A stretch of DNA of 64,000 nucleotides, from assembly GCF_030272615.1 (NCBI RefSeq), contig NC_081407.1:265927574-265991573 (forward strand), written 5' to 3'. A program made the translations under genes and the position numbers. The notes below the pieces were generated by a model, which saw nothing but the letters and a program-made list of their open reading frames with translations, was not told where the DNA came from and did no database searches. This document shows, piece by piece, positions 23,820 to 36,943 of the stretch. Positions within the stretch are counted from its first letter, which is position 1. Each line of letters starts with the position of its first letter. The DNA is from Cryptomeria japonica. Lineage: Eukaryota; Streptophyta; Pinopsida; Cupressales; Cupressaceae.

Positions 23820-26800
23820 TGTATTATGGTTATGGTTAGCGTTAGGGTTAAGGTTAGTGCTATGGTTGAGGATAAGGTTTACATCATGGTTTGGATTAGG
23901 GTTATGATTAGGTTTAGGGTTATGATAATGGTTAGGGTTTATATCATGGTTAGGGTTAGCATGGTTAGGTTTAGGGCTAGCATAGTTTAGGGTTTATATC
24001 ATGGTTAGGTTTAGGGTTTATGGTTAGGGTTAGGTTAGGGTTTATGGTTATGGTTAGGTTAGCGTTAAGGTCTAGAGTTATAGTTAGGATTATGGTTAGG
24101 GTTATGGTTTACATCATGGTTGGTGTTGAAGTTAGGGTTAGGGTTTACATTATGGTTAGGGTTAGGATTAAGGGTTAGTGTTAGGATTAATATTAGTATT
24201 TATATCATGGTTATGGCTAGGGTTAAGATTTACATCATGGTTAGCGTTTGGGTTATTGCTTGGGTTAGGGTTTAGGGTTTGGTTATAGTTAGGTTTAGGA
24301 TTATAATTATGGTTATGGTTATGGTTATGGTTATGGTTATGGTTATGGTTATGGTTAGGGTTAGTATTTACATCATGGTTAGGATTAGGGTTTACATCGT
24401 GGTTAGAATTATTGATAGGGTTAGGGTGTACACCATGGTTGGGGTTATGTTTAAAGTTATTTTTAGGCAAACAACTATCCAGCCCTTTGGATGCAACAAG
24501 ATATTAATACCCTTCATATATTATAATAGATTATTGGTGCATCCTAAGGGTTGTAGAGCCATTCCCCATTTTTAGGGTTAGGGTTTAGGGTTATGATTAG
24601 GTTATATTAAGGTTAGGGTTATGATAAGGGTAATGGTCTAGAGTTGTGGTTAGGACTATGGTAAAGGTTATGGTTTACATCATGGCTCAATTACATTAAA
24701 GTTAGGGTTAAATTACTATTAAAGTTCAATTAGGATTAGGGTTTGGGCTAGATTAAGGTTAGGAATATATTAGGATTAAGGTTCAATTTGAGCTGGGGTT
24801 AAATTTAGGGTGAGATTATTGTTAAGGTTAGGGTTTAGGATTATGGTTAGGTTAGCACAATGATTAGGGTTAGGGTAAGGATTATGATTAGGGTTATGGT
24901 TTGGGGTTCTGGTAAGTTTATTGTTTAGATAATGGTTGGGGTTAGGGTCATAGTTAGGATTATGGCTAGGGTGAGGGTTTACATCATAGTTAGGGTTAGG
25001 CTTAGGTTTGGGGCCATGATTGACATCTTTGTTTAAGGTTAGGATTTAAATCATGCTTAGGGTTAGGGTGATGATTATGGTTGGGGTTAGGGTTGAATAT
25101 TAAGGTTGGGGTTAGGGCTTAAGGTTAGGATTAGGATTATGGATATGATTTACTCTTAGGATTGGGGATAAGTTTTGAGTAATGGTTATGGTTAGGATTA
25201 GGTTTAGGGTCAGGGCTAATGATTGTTAGTAGGGTTAGGGTTTATGGTAATGGTTAGGTTAGGGTTAAGGTTTAGAGTTATGGTAATAATTATGGTTAGG
25301 GTTATGGTTTACATCATGGTTGGGGTTGGAGTTAAGGTTAGGCTTATGGTTAGCCTTAGGGTTACATTTATGGTTAGGATTATGGCTAGGGTTAAGGTTT
25401 ACATCATGGTTAGGGTAAAGGTTAAGGGTTAGTGTTAGGATTAATGTTAGTGTTTATATCATGGTTATTGTTAGGGTTAGGATTTACATCATGGTTAGGG
25501 TTAGGTTTATTGCTTGGGTTAGGGTTTAGGGTCTGGGTGATAGTTAGGTTTATTAGTTAAGTTAGGGTTTATATCATGGTTAAGGTTAGGGTAACGATTA
25601 TGGTTTAATATCAGAGTTAAATTTATGGTCATGGTTAGGGTTTACATCAAAGGTAGGATTAGGGTAAGCACAATCATAGTTACAGTTAGTATTAGAATTA
25701 TAATTGGGGATATGGTTAGGATTGGGATCTGGTTTATGGTTGTGTTTTGGATTAAATTTAAGGTTAGCATTATGGTCAAGGTTAAGGTTTACATCATGGT
25801 TAGGGTTATGATTAGGGTTAGGGTTTAAGGTTAGGCTTATGATAATGGTTAGGGTGTATATAATGGTTAGGGTTACCATCAAGGTTAGGGTTTGGCTTTG
25901 GTTTAGGATTATTATTAGGGTTAGGGTTTAGTTTTAAGGTTAAGTTTATGGCTAGGGTAGAATGTCAGGGTCACAATTGTGTTTAGTGTTACATCAAAGT
26001 TAGGGTTAGAATTAGGGTTATGGTTCAATTACATTAAAGTTAGGGTTAAATTAGTATTAAAGTTCAATTATGATTAGGTTTGGGCTAGATTAACGTTAGG
26101 AATAAATTAGGATCATTAAGGTTCAATTCATGTTAGGGTTAAGTTTAGGGTAGGATTATTGTTAGTGTTAGGGTTTAGGATTATGATTAGGTTAGTGTTA
26201 TGATTAGGGTTAGGGTAAGGATTATGATTAGGGTGATGGTTTTTGTTATGGTTAGGTTTATTGTTTACATCATGGTTGGGGTTAGGGTCATAGTTAGGAT
26301 GATGGCTAGAGTTAGGGTTAGGGTTATTGTTAGGATTAGGTTTAGAGTTAGGGCTAAGGATTATTGTTAGGGTTAGGGTTTATTTTTATGGTTGGATTAG
26401 GGTTAATGTTTAGAGTTATGGTAAGGATTATGGCTAGGGTTATGGTTTACATCATGGTTGGGGTTGGAGTTAGGGTTAGGTTTATGGTTAGGCTTAGGGT
26501 TACATTTATGGTTAGGATTATAGCTAGGGTTAAGGTTTACTTCATGGTTAGGTTTAGGGTTAAGGGTCATTGTTAGGATTAATGTTCATGTTTATATCAT
26601 GATTATTGTTAGGGTTAGGATTTACATCATGGTTAGCATTAGGTTTATTGCTTGGGTTAGGGTTTAGTGTTTGGGTTATTGTTAGGTTTAGGGTTATAAT
26701 TATTGTTATGGTTATGATTAGGATTTACATCATGGTTAGGATTAAGGTTTACATCTTGCTTAGAATTATGGATAGGCTTAGGGTGTACATCATGGTTAGG

Positions 26801-27600
26801 TTTACAGTTACTTTTAGGGAAACAACTATCCAACCCTTAGGATGCATCAAGATATCGATACCCTTTTTTTATAATAATATATTGTAATATATATTGGTGC
26901 ATCCTAAGGGCAGTAGAGCCATTCCCTACTTTTAGAGTTAGAGTTTAGGGTTATGATTAGTTTAGGTTAGGGTTAGTGTTAAGGTAAGGGTTAGGGTTAA
27001 GGTTATGATTAAGGTAATGATTTAGAGTTGTGGTTAGGACTATGGTAAAGGTTATGGTTTACATCATGGCTTGGGTTAGGGTTAGGGTTAACATTAGTAT
27101 TATAGCTCTAGGGTTATGTTTTACATCATGGTTGTGGTTAAGGGTTAGTGTTAGGATTAATGGTAATGTTTATATCATGGTTAGGGTTACGATTAGGGTT
27201 AGCATACACCATTATAAGTGTTATTGTTGGGAATATGGATAGAGTTAGGGCCTAGGACTATGGTTGAGTTTAGGGTTTGAATCATGGTTAGGGCAATGGT
27301 TTAGGATAGGGTTTAAGATTAGGATTAGGATAATAGTTAGGGTTTACATCATTATTAGGATTACCTAGGTTAGTTTAGGGTTAGGTTATGGTCAGGGAAT
27401 TGAGTCTAGATCAAGAATATTGGCAAGGTCGGGGTTTGATTATGATAAGTGGTTGATCATAGTTATGATTAGTATTAAATTTCAATTAGGGTTAGAATTA
27501 TGATTATGATTCAATTAATTTAGGATTATGGTTAAATTAGGATAAGATTAAGTTAGGGTTAAGATTATGCTACAATTAGGGTTAATATTGTAGGATTATG
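23820..27600 (+). repeat. Interstitial telomere-like higher-order repeat array
   Basis: GGGTTA, GGTTATGG and GGTTAGG variants fill about 3.8 kb. A recurring longer motif, GGTTTACATCATGGTTAGG, punctuates the array. Long units repeat: segments starting near 24015, 25210 and 26345 match over several hundred bases. 24684-24985 matches 26021-26320, and the non-telomeric island at 24470-24570 recurs at 26819-26925. A run of pure GGTTAT lies at about 24305-24356. Val/Met-rich or Asn/His/Pro-rich frames are repeat artefacts. Confidence 0.92.
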
Positions 27601-29224
27601 CATTCATAAAACTTATTATCTATTTTTTATGAAATATTAATAAAATATTTATTATTATGTACATTTATTCAATAATTCTATAAAATGAATATCTTTAAAC
27701 TTTGTTCTAATAAAATTAACATATTTTTAGCTTTTTTTTAATTAATATTATTTTCTTTTAACCTTTTAAATTTTTTATGAGTTATTTTTGAGATTTCTAA
27801 ATCAATCATCATATGTTATTTTTGAAATATTTTTAACTCAACTAAATTAGAAAAATCACATCTATATGATAAATAAGAAACTTTTAATAATAAATATTTT
27901 TATATCTTAAATATTATATAGTATTTTTTAAATATTTGTGCATGCACATAACTTTTATTTTTTCAATATAGAAAAAGTATGTTTTTATGATTGAAATTTA
28001 CAAACATACAAATTCTTTTTGATCTTTCCAAATTGAAAATTAAATTTTTCTTCTTCTTTTTTTTTCATAAAAATATTGCTTCTATTCAGTATTCCAAGCC
28101 TTTTTAACCTTTCTAAATTGGATATTAGATTCTTTCCTTTCTTTTTAATATTTCTATTAAACATTCTATGTAGCCATTATAAATTTAAGAAATTAAAATA
28201 TAAATAGAATCTTTTGGATTTTTTTTGTAGATATATAAATAATATTTCTATTATATTTTTGCTTTCTCCATGCAAATCATTTCATGTTCTCCAGTTAAAC
28301 TAAATTTTATTTATTTTTAATTTTTAATTGAATTGCCAATCAATTTTAGAATAAATTAATTTTACAATTGATTTTTGAGATTTACAAATAATATTTTAAA
28401 AAATTTAAATAAATAAATAGATCAAAGCTTACCTTCATTCTTACATTCATTTTTTTTTATGATTCGTAATCTATTTGATTTCACTTATTTGACCACCTTA
28501 TTTTTTGGTTGAAATGATGTATCAATAGACATTGTATTTCACTTCAATTTATTTGTTCGTGAGTTATATTAGTATTGAAAAGAATGGATGTTGCCCTATG
28601 TTTATCAAACATTTGTATTCTCAAAGAATATAGAGAATACATAAAATATTCTTCTCACCTGAATAACATAACCTTATGAATTATAACTAACTTGAATAAA
28701 AAAAACTTATACAAGTTATCAAACTTCAAAAGAAGCACAACTAATTTTTATCTCCTCCAACATAACCTTGATTCTTGAGAAAATTGTGAAAATTTGAGCT
28801 TAAAGATTTTAAGCCACGATTAATTTCTATTTGCTTGATATTTTGGAAAATGGAACTTGGATCATACTAATGCAAATATTTAATCACTCACTGAAATTGT
28901 GAAGACATTAGCATGGTAATTAAGTGGAATGGCATTTATAAAAATTCCTCCACAATAGATCTTCACATATCTGCACAAACAAAAACAAACAAAAATCAGA
29001 ATAGATGTGATATGGACAGACTATATATTGGATCTTATTGCAATCTGTCCCATTCAGACAAAACAAGACGTAATGCAACACCGAATGCAATGTATGAGTA
29101 AAGTGGTCCAATACTGAAAATTGGATGCACAATGCTATCAAACTTTGTGGGTGTGGTAGAAACTAACATAGCACCAAATTGATATTTTCAACAACTTAAA
29201 AAATGGCATCAATACTATATGTTT
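27601..29224. other. AT-rich spacer, no gene seen
   Basis: This is extremely AT-rich sequence with poly-T tracts and no recognisable coding similarity. Confidence 0.7.
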
Positions 29225-29690
29225 GACTGGAACAGGGTATGGACATCCATCAAAGCATAATATAAAGGGATTTCTGTCAGATATTAGAGCTGGAAATGCT
29301 TGGGTACACATGAATGAAAAATGTGAACTAAACCGTTTAACATAATGCGTCAAGGGGATAATGCAATTACTACAGAAAATGGATAAAACAGATTTATCAA
29401 ATATGCTCTCAAAATATTTGAACTGCTTGATGAAGCAGTCTAGAACACATCCTAATAGCATAAGCTTTTCTCGCGTTCTATGTGCATGAAAACATGTGGA
29501 TGAGTTCTCTAGGTGCCTGGAGATCACATTTGAATGTAGGCTTTAGAGTGTTTACACCAACAGTTCCTTGATTTGGATCCTAAAAATGTTGCAATGTCTT
29601 ATGTTTTTTTATCAAACATCTATGCCAAAGTGGGTAGGTGGGTAGAGGTTCAAATGGCAAGCAGATTGCTGAAATGATTTAAAAGAACAT
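29225..29690 (+). pseudogene. PPR gene fragment 2
   Basis: Broken frames give a GMDIHQSI-like helix, then THPNSISFSRVLCACKHV, and finally LDLDPKNVAMSY followed by FLSNIYAKVGRWVEVQMA. The last resembles the C-terminal E-type extension of PLS-class PPR proteins. It lies on the same strand as fragment 1, on the far side of the telomere-like array, so both could come from one disrupted gene. Frames are heavily interrupted. Confidence 0.8.
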
Positions 29691-32362
29691 CGTATATTCA
29701 GATTATACTGCTTTAACTAAATGATAGAAACGATTTAAATAGAATCCAAACATATGGTAAGGTGAAACTTAAAAGAACCTAGACAATAGAGGAGAAGCTA
29801 AAATCTATGCACGTCTTAGAATCTTTTAATTGAAATGATTGAATATGTAGGTCAAAGAAACACATAAATATTTTAAATCAAATGAATTATACACAATTTA
29901 ATGCTGGAGACGACATAAAAATGAGGGGTACCTATATCCTGCAAGTGCAAATTGTGGTTTGTTTAGTACAAGTTAGAAAAGTTTGCCTGGAGGACTGGAA
30001 GCAGTTGTCCAAATGTTGCAGCTGAAAGAAAACCCTTGCTTAATTTAAAAAGACATAGAGAAGATGAAACGACTGGTCTGTAATGTCCTACGATTCACCG
30101 ATTCAAATGTAATTTACATAAACGCTATTTTCCAAATGCTCTGATTGTGCAGAGCAATCAAAATCTGAAAAACTTTTTAATCAAAGGCAACAAAGAATCG
30201 AAAAACCTTTTGTGCAAAGCGAAATGTGCTAGTTTGCAAACGGATATCCCAAATGTTCAATACTCTAATTGCAGAATCAAAATCAATATAATTGAAGAGA
30301 GAGGGGAGTGCGACAGAATAAAATGGGTATAGTGGAAGCGAGTCTATATATGCAGTGGAAGCGAGTCAGTTACGTTCTTTATTTGAATTGCTTCAACTTC
30401 AGAGCATGCAGATTGTGTGATCGTAACTACTACAGAAGCAAGTCATTTACATTCTCCATTTGAATCGTTTCAAGTGCGGTGATGAGAAATGAGAACAATA
30501 GTCGCTTCATCTCTAGATGATGCGAGGTATAACTGACGGGAATATGAAACATTTCTTTTTTGTTATACCGATAGGTCTGGTGACCTTTATTTCGTGTCAT
30601 TATAGGTTACTTCGCATAAAAATATTTTACAGAAAGTTTCACAATAGAAACCTTTTGATTATTAGCTCTTGTAAAATTATATGTTAGAATATATATGAAT
30701 ATAGGAGGGATTATAAATATACATAGCTGGAAGAATACAAACCACTTCTTTTTTCTTACATCGTTACTGGTGATGACTCCTATATGATGCCATTGTAGGT
30801 TACGCCTCTCGGCGTAAAGATAACTGAGCAAAGGTGTAATAATATTGTAATGAATTTGTATATATTTTTGAAGAAAAATGTGTAATAATTTTCGCATAGA
30901 AATTTGAGATGAATGATAGATAGTAAATCTACAAGGAAAAAATCAAAACTATATTAATTTCTACATTGATGTAATAGATTTATATATCTAAATTGAAAAA
31001 AATGCACAACAAATAAAGATTTTATTGATTTTATAGCCTTCTTAGAAACATGGTATATATATTAAATGCAAAACTCTAAGGCAAATTACTGATTTTGTGA
31101 AAAATAGAACAGTGTACAAAGTATTAGCAAACTGCCTTCACAGTGATCCTAGACTTCGCATAGGCCTAAAAGTGCCTGCTACCCTTTATAGAGTAACTTC
31201 CAAGTATATGATATACTTGAATTGTGGAATCGTCTGATTGTGAATTCAGTTAAAAACCTTAAATCCTGTATGAAATCAGTTCAAATTGTGTAGGAATTGT
31301 AGACCTTCATTCTTCCTTGATCAATTCCTTCCAAAAGAAGAATTAAAACTTACCAACATGCATGAATTTGGTACCGTAAAGGTGTTGCTATGTCTGGGTT
31401 GTTTACAAGAACTTATTGCCATAAAGTATGCAAAAAAGGTCATGGAACCCTGCTAATAGTGACCTTTGGCCAGAAATTGGCATATGATTAACTACCAGAA
31501 AAAACCCAACAAAATTTAATAATCCAACAAACAATCGTATTAGCAGTAGCACCTATAGGTGCCAAGGATGCGCTCATCACAATTATGAAGGAAACTCTGT
31601 TGGACTTAATGGAATGAAAAAATAACAGAATATTCATCTTGTTATCGAAGTATTATTCAAAAGACACTTTTAAGAAATACTAAAGTACTTGGATATTTGT
31701 TGGACTCCGCTCAGGTAGATTCGAAACCTTAATTAACAAGGATAGCTTGGCCTTGATCTCCTAGAATTGGGTGAAATGATCTGATCTGTTAGCAAAGAAA
31801 TGGTTGGACACTCCTGCAAGAGAAATTTAATATACCAAAATCATTCCAAAATTTAAGGAAATGCCAGAATGCTGGACAATAAAGCATTGTGACCTTGGAA
31901 AATTTGCAAAATGCTTTCAATTACTGACACCAACAGAATGTAAGTGGATAGAAATGCTTTCTAGTTTAGCATGAGTCATTTTGGGGTATGAAAGTTAAGA
32001 TATTGGTAAACATACATAATAGTTAATCCAAAAATTATAAAAAACTAGTGAGCAGACAAAGAGTTGCAAAGCAGACTTAAAGATGGCATTTAAATTTTTC
32101 TATGTACTGAACATATGTGCGAATTCGGCTTTCACAGAAGGGGAATTCAATTAATTCACATAAACCAAATTGTATTCATACTAATGCTGTGTAATAAGTT
32201 TAAGTAGTTACATATGAGAATGGAAATTTTTAGTGCCTTGACATAATTGTATTTAGTTGAATGAGTATTGATCAGCTTTACATAACTGATGAAATTCCAA
32301 AATAGAAATCGTGAAATAAGAAGACATATGATTGTTTTTAATTTGTGGAGTCAAAATTCATG
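29691..32362. other. Intergenic, no gene seen
   Basis: No coding similarity is recognised. Two imperfect copies of a roughly 45-base segment starting GAAGC(G/A)AGTCA lie around 30360-30480. A weak direct repeat around TTATAGGTTAC / TTGTAGGTTAC lies at 30600 and 30800. Confidence 0.55.
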
Positions 32363-32570
32363 CTATAAAAGTTGTAGCTGGTGGAATTTGCTGTGTTCGT
32401 ATTGAGATTGTAGCAGAGAGTCAAAGACTTGCAAAGTGGGTAGACGAAATTTAATAATATGAAAGAGAAGTGCAAGAGGGTAAATCTGAGAATAAGGGGA
32501 GAGGAATGTGTTATTTGATGAAGGTGTCGTAAGGAGGAGTAGCTGCTTACCTGAGTTGTATGTTTCTAGA

Positions 32571-34014
32571 TCAGTGTGTGGTGGCAGAAGTGCGGATGAT
32601 TGTATTTGTTTGGTTGAGAGTGAACTCTCCTTGGGCAGAGAAGTCACGGAGAACTTCGATCACTTTTGATTTGTCGGTTATGTAATCCTGAGGCGATAAC
32701 TCGTGTAGAGTGTGCATTAGCTGGACTGCTATAGTCTTCTCTATGATGCAATTGATTTTCTGGTTAGAAGCTATTGTGAGAGTTGACTTAAGGTGCAAGG
32801 AATATTCATACTTGATGTCCTTTTGGCACTTTGGACTGTAGGCAGTGTTGCCATGGAGCATGCCGAATGTGTCAAACTTGTATTTGCAGCCAGTGCAAAA
32901 AGCAACGAAGGGGTTGGAGAATGCATTTGTAATAGTTAATTTGCCTATGACCTGCAACCATAAGAAGGAAACAATTATATAGTCGCCAAGACGATGGTTT
33001 GTTGTAGACTATGTAAAATTTTGTTTTGCTTACCTTGGTGGTTGATTCGATGAGTACAGTTAGCTTTTGCAATGTTCTTTTCTCTTTGAGTCTACAAATG
33101 AATGTAGCAATGCCTGTGCGGAATGCATTTTTGAGATTAGTTCTTTTCATAATGTTTTTGAACAACATTTGTGGCAGCTCATTACTTTGTAGTTTCTTCT
33201 CTATTTCTAAATAGTGTTGTGTGAAGTTGGCATTCATCCATAGCTATAAAATAGGAGAGAAAATAGATAAGCATGGTGGGTAAAGGGAAAGTAAAGAATG
33301 ATGGAGGTTGGTTTGAAAAAAAGTAGAGATAAGGGAAAGAAGGGTGAGAGCTATGAACCTGAGCATTATCATTGTGTGCATCTTTGATTTCGAAAGTATA
33401 TTGTACACCAGATCTCTTTGTTGCAACTACCAAAGCTCCTATTGTGCCAATAGGATAGTCACTTGTGTTATTTAGCATGTGCCTGATTGTGGTGTTTGGG
33501 ATGAAGTTGTAGTCATGTAAAATACGTGGAATTACTTGAAGAGTGCTTGTGTCCTTGAGGAGAAGAACACAGTCATAATCGCCTTTGTCGTAGTCAGTGC
33601 GTGGAACAACATCAAAATCTGATATAGAGAGGCCCATGCCTGGGATGATTTTGTCTTCGAATTTGTGTAGTAAGTTGTTGCCGACAGTGAGAGTTATTGT
33701 CATTTCACCCTTCAATTCTATGAGGTCTGGACGAAGAACTTCTCTAGTCTTGTTCACTTTGTCCAATATTGCTTTTTAGATGACGAGAACATCTCCTTGA
33801 AAATTGTTTCCAGATTTTCTGGCATTTAGGTGGTCGATCGATAACGAAATTTCATTGTTAATTTTGGACCTGTGCAAAGAATGAAGAGTGTTAGTACTAT
33901 AGTAGTAAGGAAAAAGAGAATGTGTAATGTTTAGATAGGGCATGTATATTACCTTTTGCTTGTGTTAGTGTCCATTATCTCAGACTTTGGTACTATTGTT
34001 GTATGTTGTCGCAT
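32571..34014 (-). pseudogene. RPA70-like single-strand DNA-binding protein of the Helentron, four exons
   Basis: Four exons join in frame through GT-AG introns: 34014-33953, 33869-33359, 33243-33034 and 32951-32571. The start is inferred at an ATG (MRQHTTIVPKSEIM). Exon 2 carries an OB-fold segment (FEDKIIPGMGLSISDFDVVP) and a second OB fold that continues across the intron (FEIKDAHNDNAQ then LWMNANF). Exon 4 resembles the RPA C-terminal domain, with a CTGC...C zinc-binding remnant after VIGKLTITNAFSNPFVAF. RPA-like proteins accompany plant Helitrons and are thought to coat single-stranded intermediates. One in-frame TAA (33776-33778) interrupts exon 2, between VLVI and KAILDKVNKTREV, so the copy is probably dead; the intron signals remain intact. 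Confidence 0.8.
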
Positions 34015-34175
34015 TCGTAATGCTACAGAAAAATAGTAGAGCATTGAACAATGATCATGTTATTTGGATATTTTTGGGAAGGAAAATGTTGTAAATTGCG
34101 AGTGCTGAATTGGAAAAGTGAGTTTTGTGAAAAGTTTAGTTGAATTTTGCTTGTTTGAGGCAGATTGATTGAATT

Positions 34176-34912
34176 TTAAGGATTGTGAATTGTTAGAATA
34201 GCTGCGAGGTGGTCAGTCCAATATGCTTCCATCCTATTAATGGTGCATATGTTAGTAGTTGAGTTTGACCATATGTGATCAATTAGTGGCTTATTTATGG
34301 TGTGCATTTCTTTTAAGAGTAAATGTATATTGTACTTTTGCATATGTTTTTCAAGCACTTGTTTGGATTTGGTTTGTGTGGACATGTCAATATTGAGGTC
34401 ACCAACAATGTAGAACAGTGTATTAAGAACTATGATGTTTAGTATTTCATCAATAATTGTTGTAATTTGTGTAATTGGAGTATTTGGCTTTGCATAAATA
34501 TTGCAAATGTTTAGTTGTGTAGTTGATAATATTATTGTTAGTGTAATTTCTTCGATATTAATGGAATGATGTGTTTTGGATTTGGAAATAGAGAACTTTG
34601 TATTTGTTAATATTGAGATTCCATGGACATTATACATTGTATACATATTAAAGTGGTTGGCTAGAGGATTTGTTTGAGATGGATGTATGTGTGTCTCTTG
34701 TAGGCACAAGATGTCTAAAGACATTAAGACATTGTCATTGAGTATGTCCAATGTGTGTGCCTGTAAGGTACGAGTGTTTAGTGTGCATATGTGCAGGTGG
34801 TCAATGTTGTTGGAATAAATAAGTTTGTTGTCAATATTCCATTGTGCAATTGAAAGTAGACATAACATTTCTATGTGCACTTTTTTTTTAACTTTAAAAT
34901 TTGCTGGAGTCA
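34176..34912 (-). pseudogene. Helentron AP-like endonuclease domain
   Basis: This long uninterrupted frame follows the helicase in the same reading path. It shows exonuclease-endonuclease-phosphatase motifs in order: LDILCLQETH (catalytic Glu), VGDLNID (Asp/Asn pair), LIDHIW and TDHLAAI (terminal Asp-His). It ends naturally at a TAA. A C-terminal endonuclease of this type defines animal Helentrons and presumably cuts target DNA. The domain itself has no stop, but the frame upstream is broken. Confidence 0.88.
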
Positions 34913-36943
34913 ATGGGTGTAGCAGGTATAATTTATCAAGTGTTTTAGTTCATGATAATGTTGTGTATGTTAAGCCATGTTGTTTAATGCCAGTGGGGTC
35001 AAATGCCATAGCATCCATTGTAAGTCCTTGTGATTGATGTATAGTACGTGCCCATGAAACTTGAATTGGAAACTATTTCCTTATTGTAGTGTGTGGTTGT
35101 TTATTTAGTTTTTGTATTGCTTTAGTTATATGAAGTATTGGAGTCCAGTTTGTTTGAATGGTGGGATTGTAATAGGGTGCAAGTTTTTTGCGTTGTTGTA
35201 TTCCTACTATTGGGTCATTGAAATGAATGCAAATGATGTCAATGTCATTGTGTTTTGTATATATTTTGAAGATTTCATCAGATCCATTGACAAGGCCGTC
35301 TTGAGTATTGTAATTGCCAGCATATATTTCAACTAGTATATTTGGTTTGACGTGAATTTGGGGAGGCAAAGTAGTTGTGTGGTCATACAAACGAATTGTG
35401 TCTGTATTGGTTTCTTGCTCATCCAATGCATGGAGGACAATTATGTCTCCTAAAAGTTTTGTTAGCATTTTATTATTGTGCTTGTCTACGTCAGTTTTTC
35501 TATAGAAGAGGTGAGGTAGTGTCGGGTCAACTGGTGGTTCCTTAAGCAATGCTGATTAAGATAGTCAATGTCATCACTTATTTGTGCAGCGACACGCATT
35601 TTGTTTAAGATAGAGATGAAAGTTTCATCTTTTTGTCGCATTGTTTTTGTTAGTGGGTAGCACTTGACATTGTCTATCCAGAAATTGTATGGCAACAATT
35701 TTGTAGAAGTTGGTTTGTTTTCAAAAACAATGGAGTCGAGTAATGGTAGTGCTTGGTAGAGGTCACCATAAAATATTGTGTCCAACCCACCAAAGGGTGT
35801 TGTGGCTATTTGCATTATGTCATGTAAACATTTATCTACGCAATGGAGGAATGTTGAGCCAACTAAAGATATTTCATCAATTAGCAAGACACGTAACTGG
35901 CTGAAGTGTTTTGACATTGTATCTAGAGTCTCAGTGCTAAGCGGTACAAAGTTTGATTTGTTAAAAGGTATGTGGAATGTTGAATGTAGTGTAGTTCCAC
36001 CAACATTGAATGCTGCTTTTCCTGTATATGCAGTGATTAGTCCTTTTGGTTTATCTGGATCATTGTCAATGGAAGCACTGTAAAGGTGGAGAAGTGTTTG
36101 GAAGATAGCTTTTGCTGTGAATGTCTTTCCAGTTCTTGCTCCGCCAGTGAGGAATAAATGCAGTGGCGTTTGCATGTTTTTCATCTTTTTAATGGCAATG
36201 TCTTTGACAATTGCTTGTTGCTCTATGTTTAGCATTTGTCTTAATTTGTAGTATTCATTGTTATCAATGATTTGTGTGTGCTTTGCAATTTCAAATGAAC
36301 CATAGACAACTGCATCTGTAGTTTTGAGGCTTTTTTTGTTGATATCAGGTCCTATGTCATATAGCTCTTCTTCGTTGAATTTTTTTGGTACATGGACATC
36401 ATTAACATCGTTTGGATTTTCTGTATTGAGTTCATTGACGACTTTGTCAATGTCGCCCCATGGAGGGTTAATAGTAAATGTAAAGTTTGCATAGTTTGTT
36501 AGTATTGTTTTCTCGTGGTGTGTGTATGCACTTTCCCATGAGAGGAAATGATCTTTTAGGGTGGTTTCGTTGAGGGTAAATGGTACATATAGCACTAGTT
36601 GCTCTCTACAATAGTTTTCTATGTCAATATGCTTGTTGTAATTGATAAACCTTATTATGTTTGGTTTTTCTTTTTGCTTGATCTTGGTGCCATCTTTGTT
36701 ATAGGTAGCAACAAATTCAGCAAGGCAAATAGCAGCGATTGTGGGTGGTCGTTCTATGTAGTAGTGCATTAGAGATTTGCAAATAATATCTTCAGAGTCA
36801 TCTACTTCTTTTCTTAATTGTTTAGGAGGTTTTAGTATAAATGTCCTTTCATCATCGGGCCTTGTGTCAATGAATACGCATTTGCGTGAGCTTTTATTCA
36901 ATGGGAGGGAGAGGACAATGTGGGCAGCTTGTTGTGATGACAT
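34913..36943 (-). pseudogene. Helentron PIF1-type helicase domain
   Basis: The first 485 codons after the TAATAA (36944-36949) run open. Walker A is GGARTGKT at residues 267-274, Walker B is LLIDEISLVG near residue 355, and GDLYQALPL follows. A one-base deletion near 35538 shifts the frame inside the block reading HCLRN then PPVDPTLPHLFY. After that the path reads GDIIVLHALDEQE, a TAG at 35073-35075, then FPIQVSWARTIHQSQGLTMD and, after a TGA at 34950-34952, the C-terminal motif. The TGA sits where a CGA Arg codon is expected. PIF1-like helicases unwind DNA during rolling-circle transposition. Confidence 0.9.

Noticed and set aside
24168-27242. Val/Met/Arg-rich and Asn/His/Pro-rich open frames
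   Set aside because: They arise from the hexamer-like repeat lacking stops in some frames; no protein signature.
32363-32647. Extra coding exon downstream of the RPA-like gene
   Set aside because: The frame overlaps the RPA 3' end in another phase, crosses a donor-like AGGTAAGC and shows no conserved motif.
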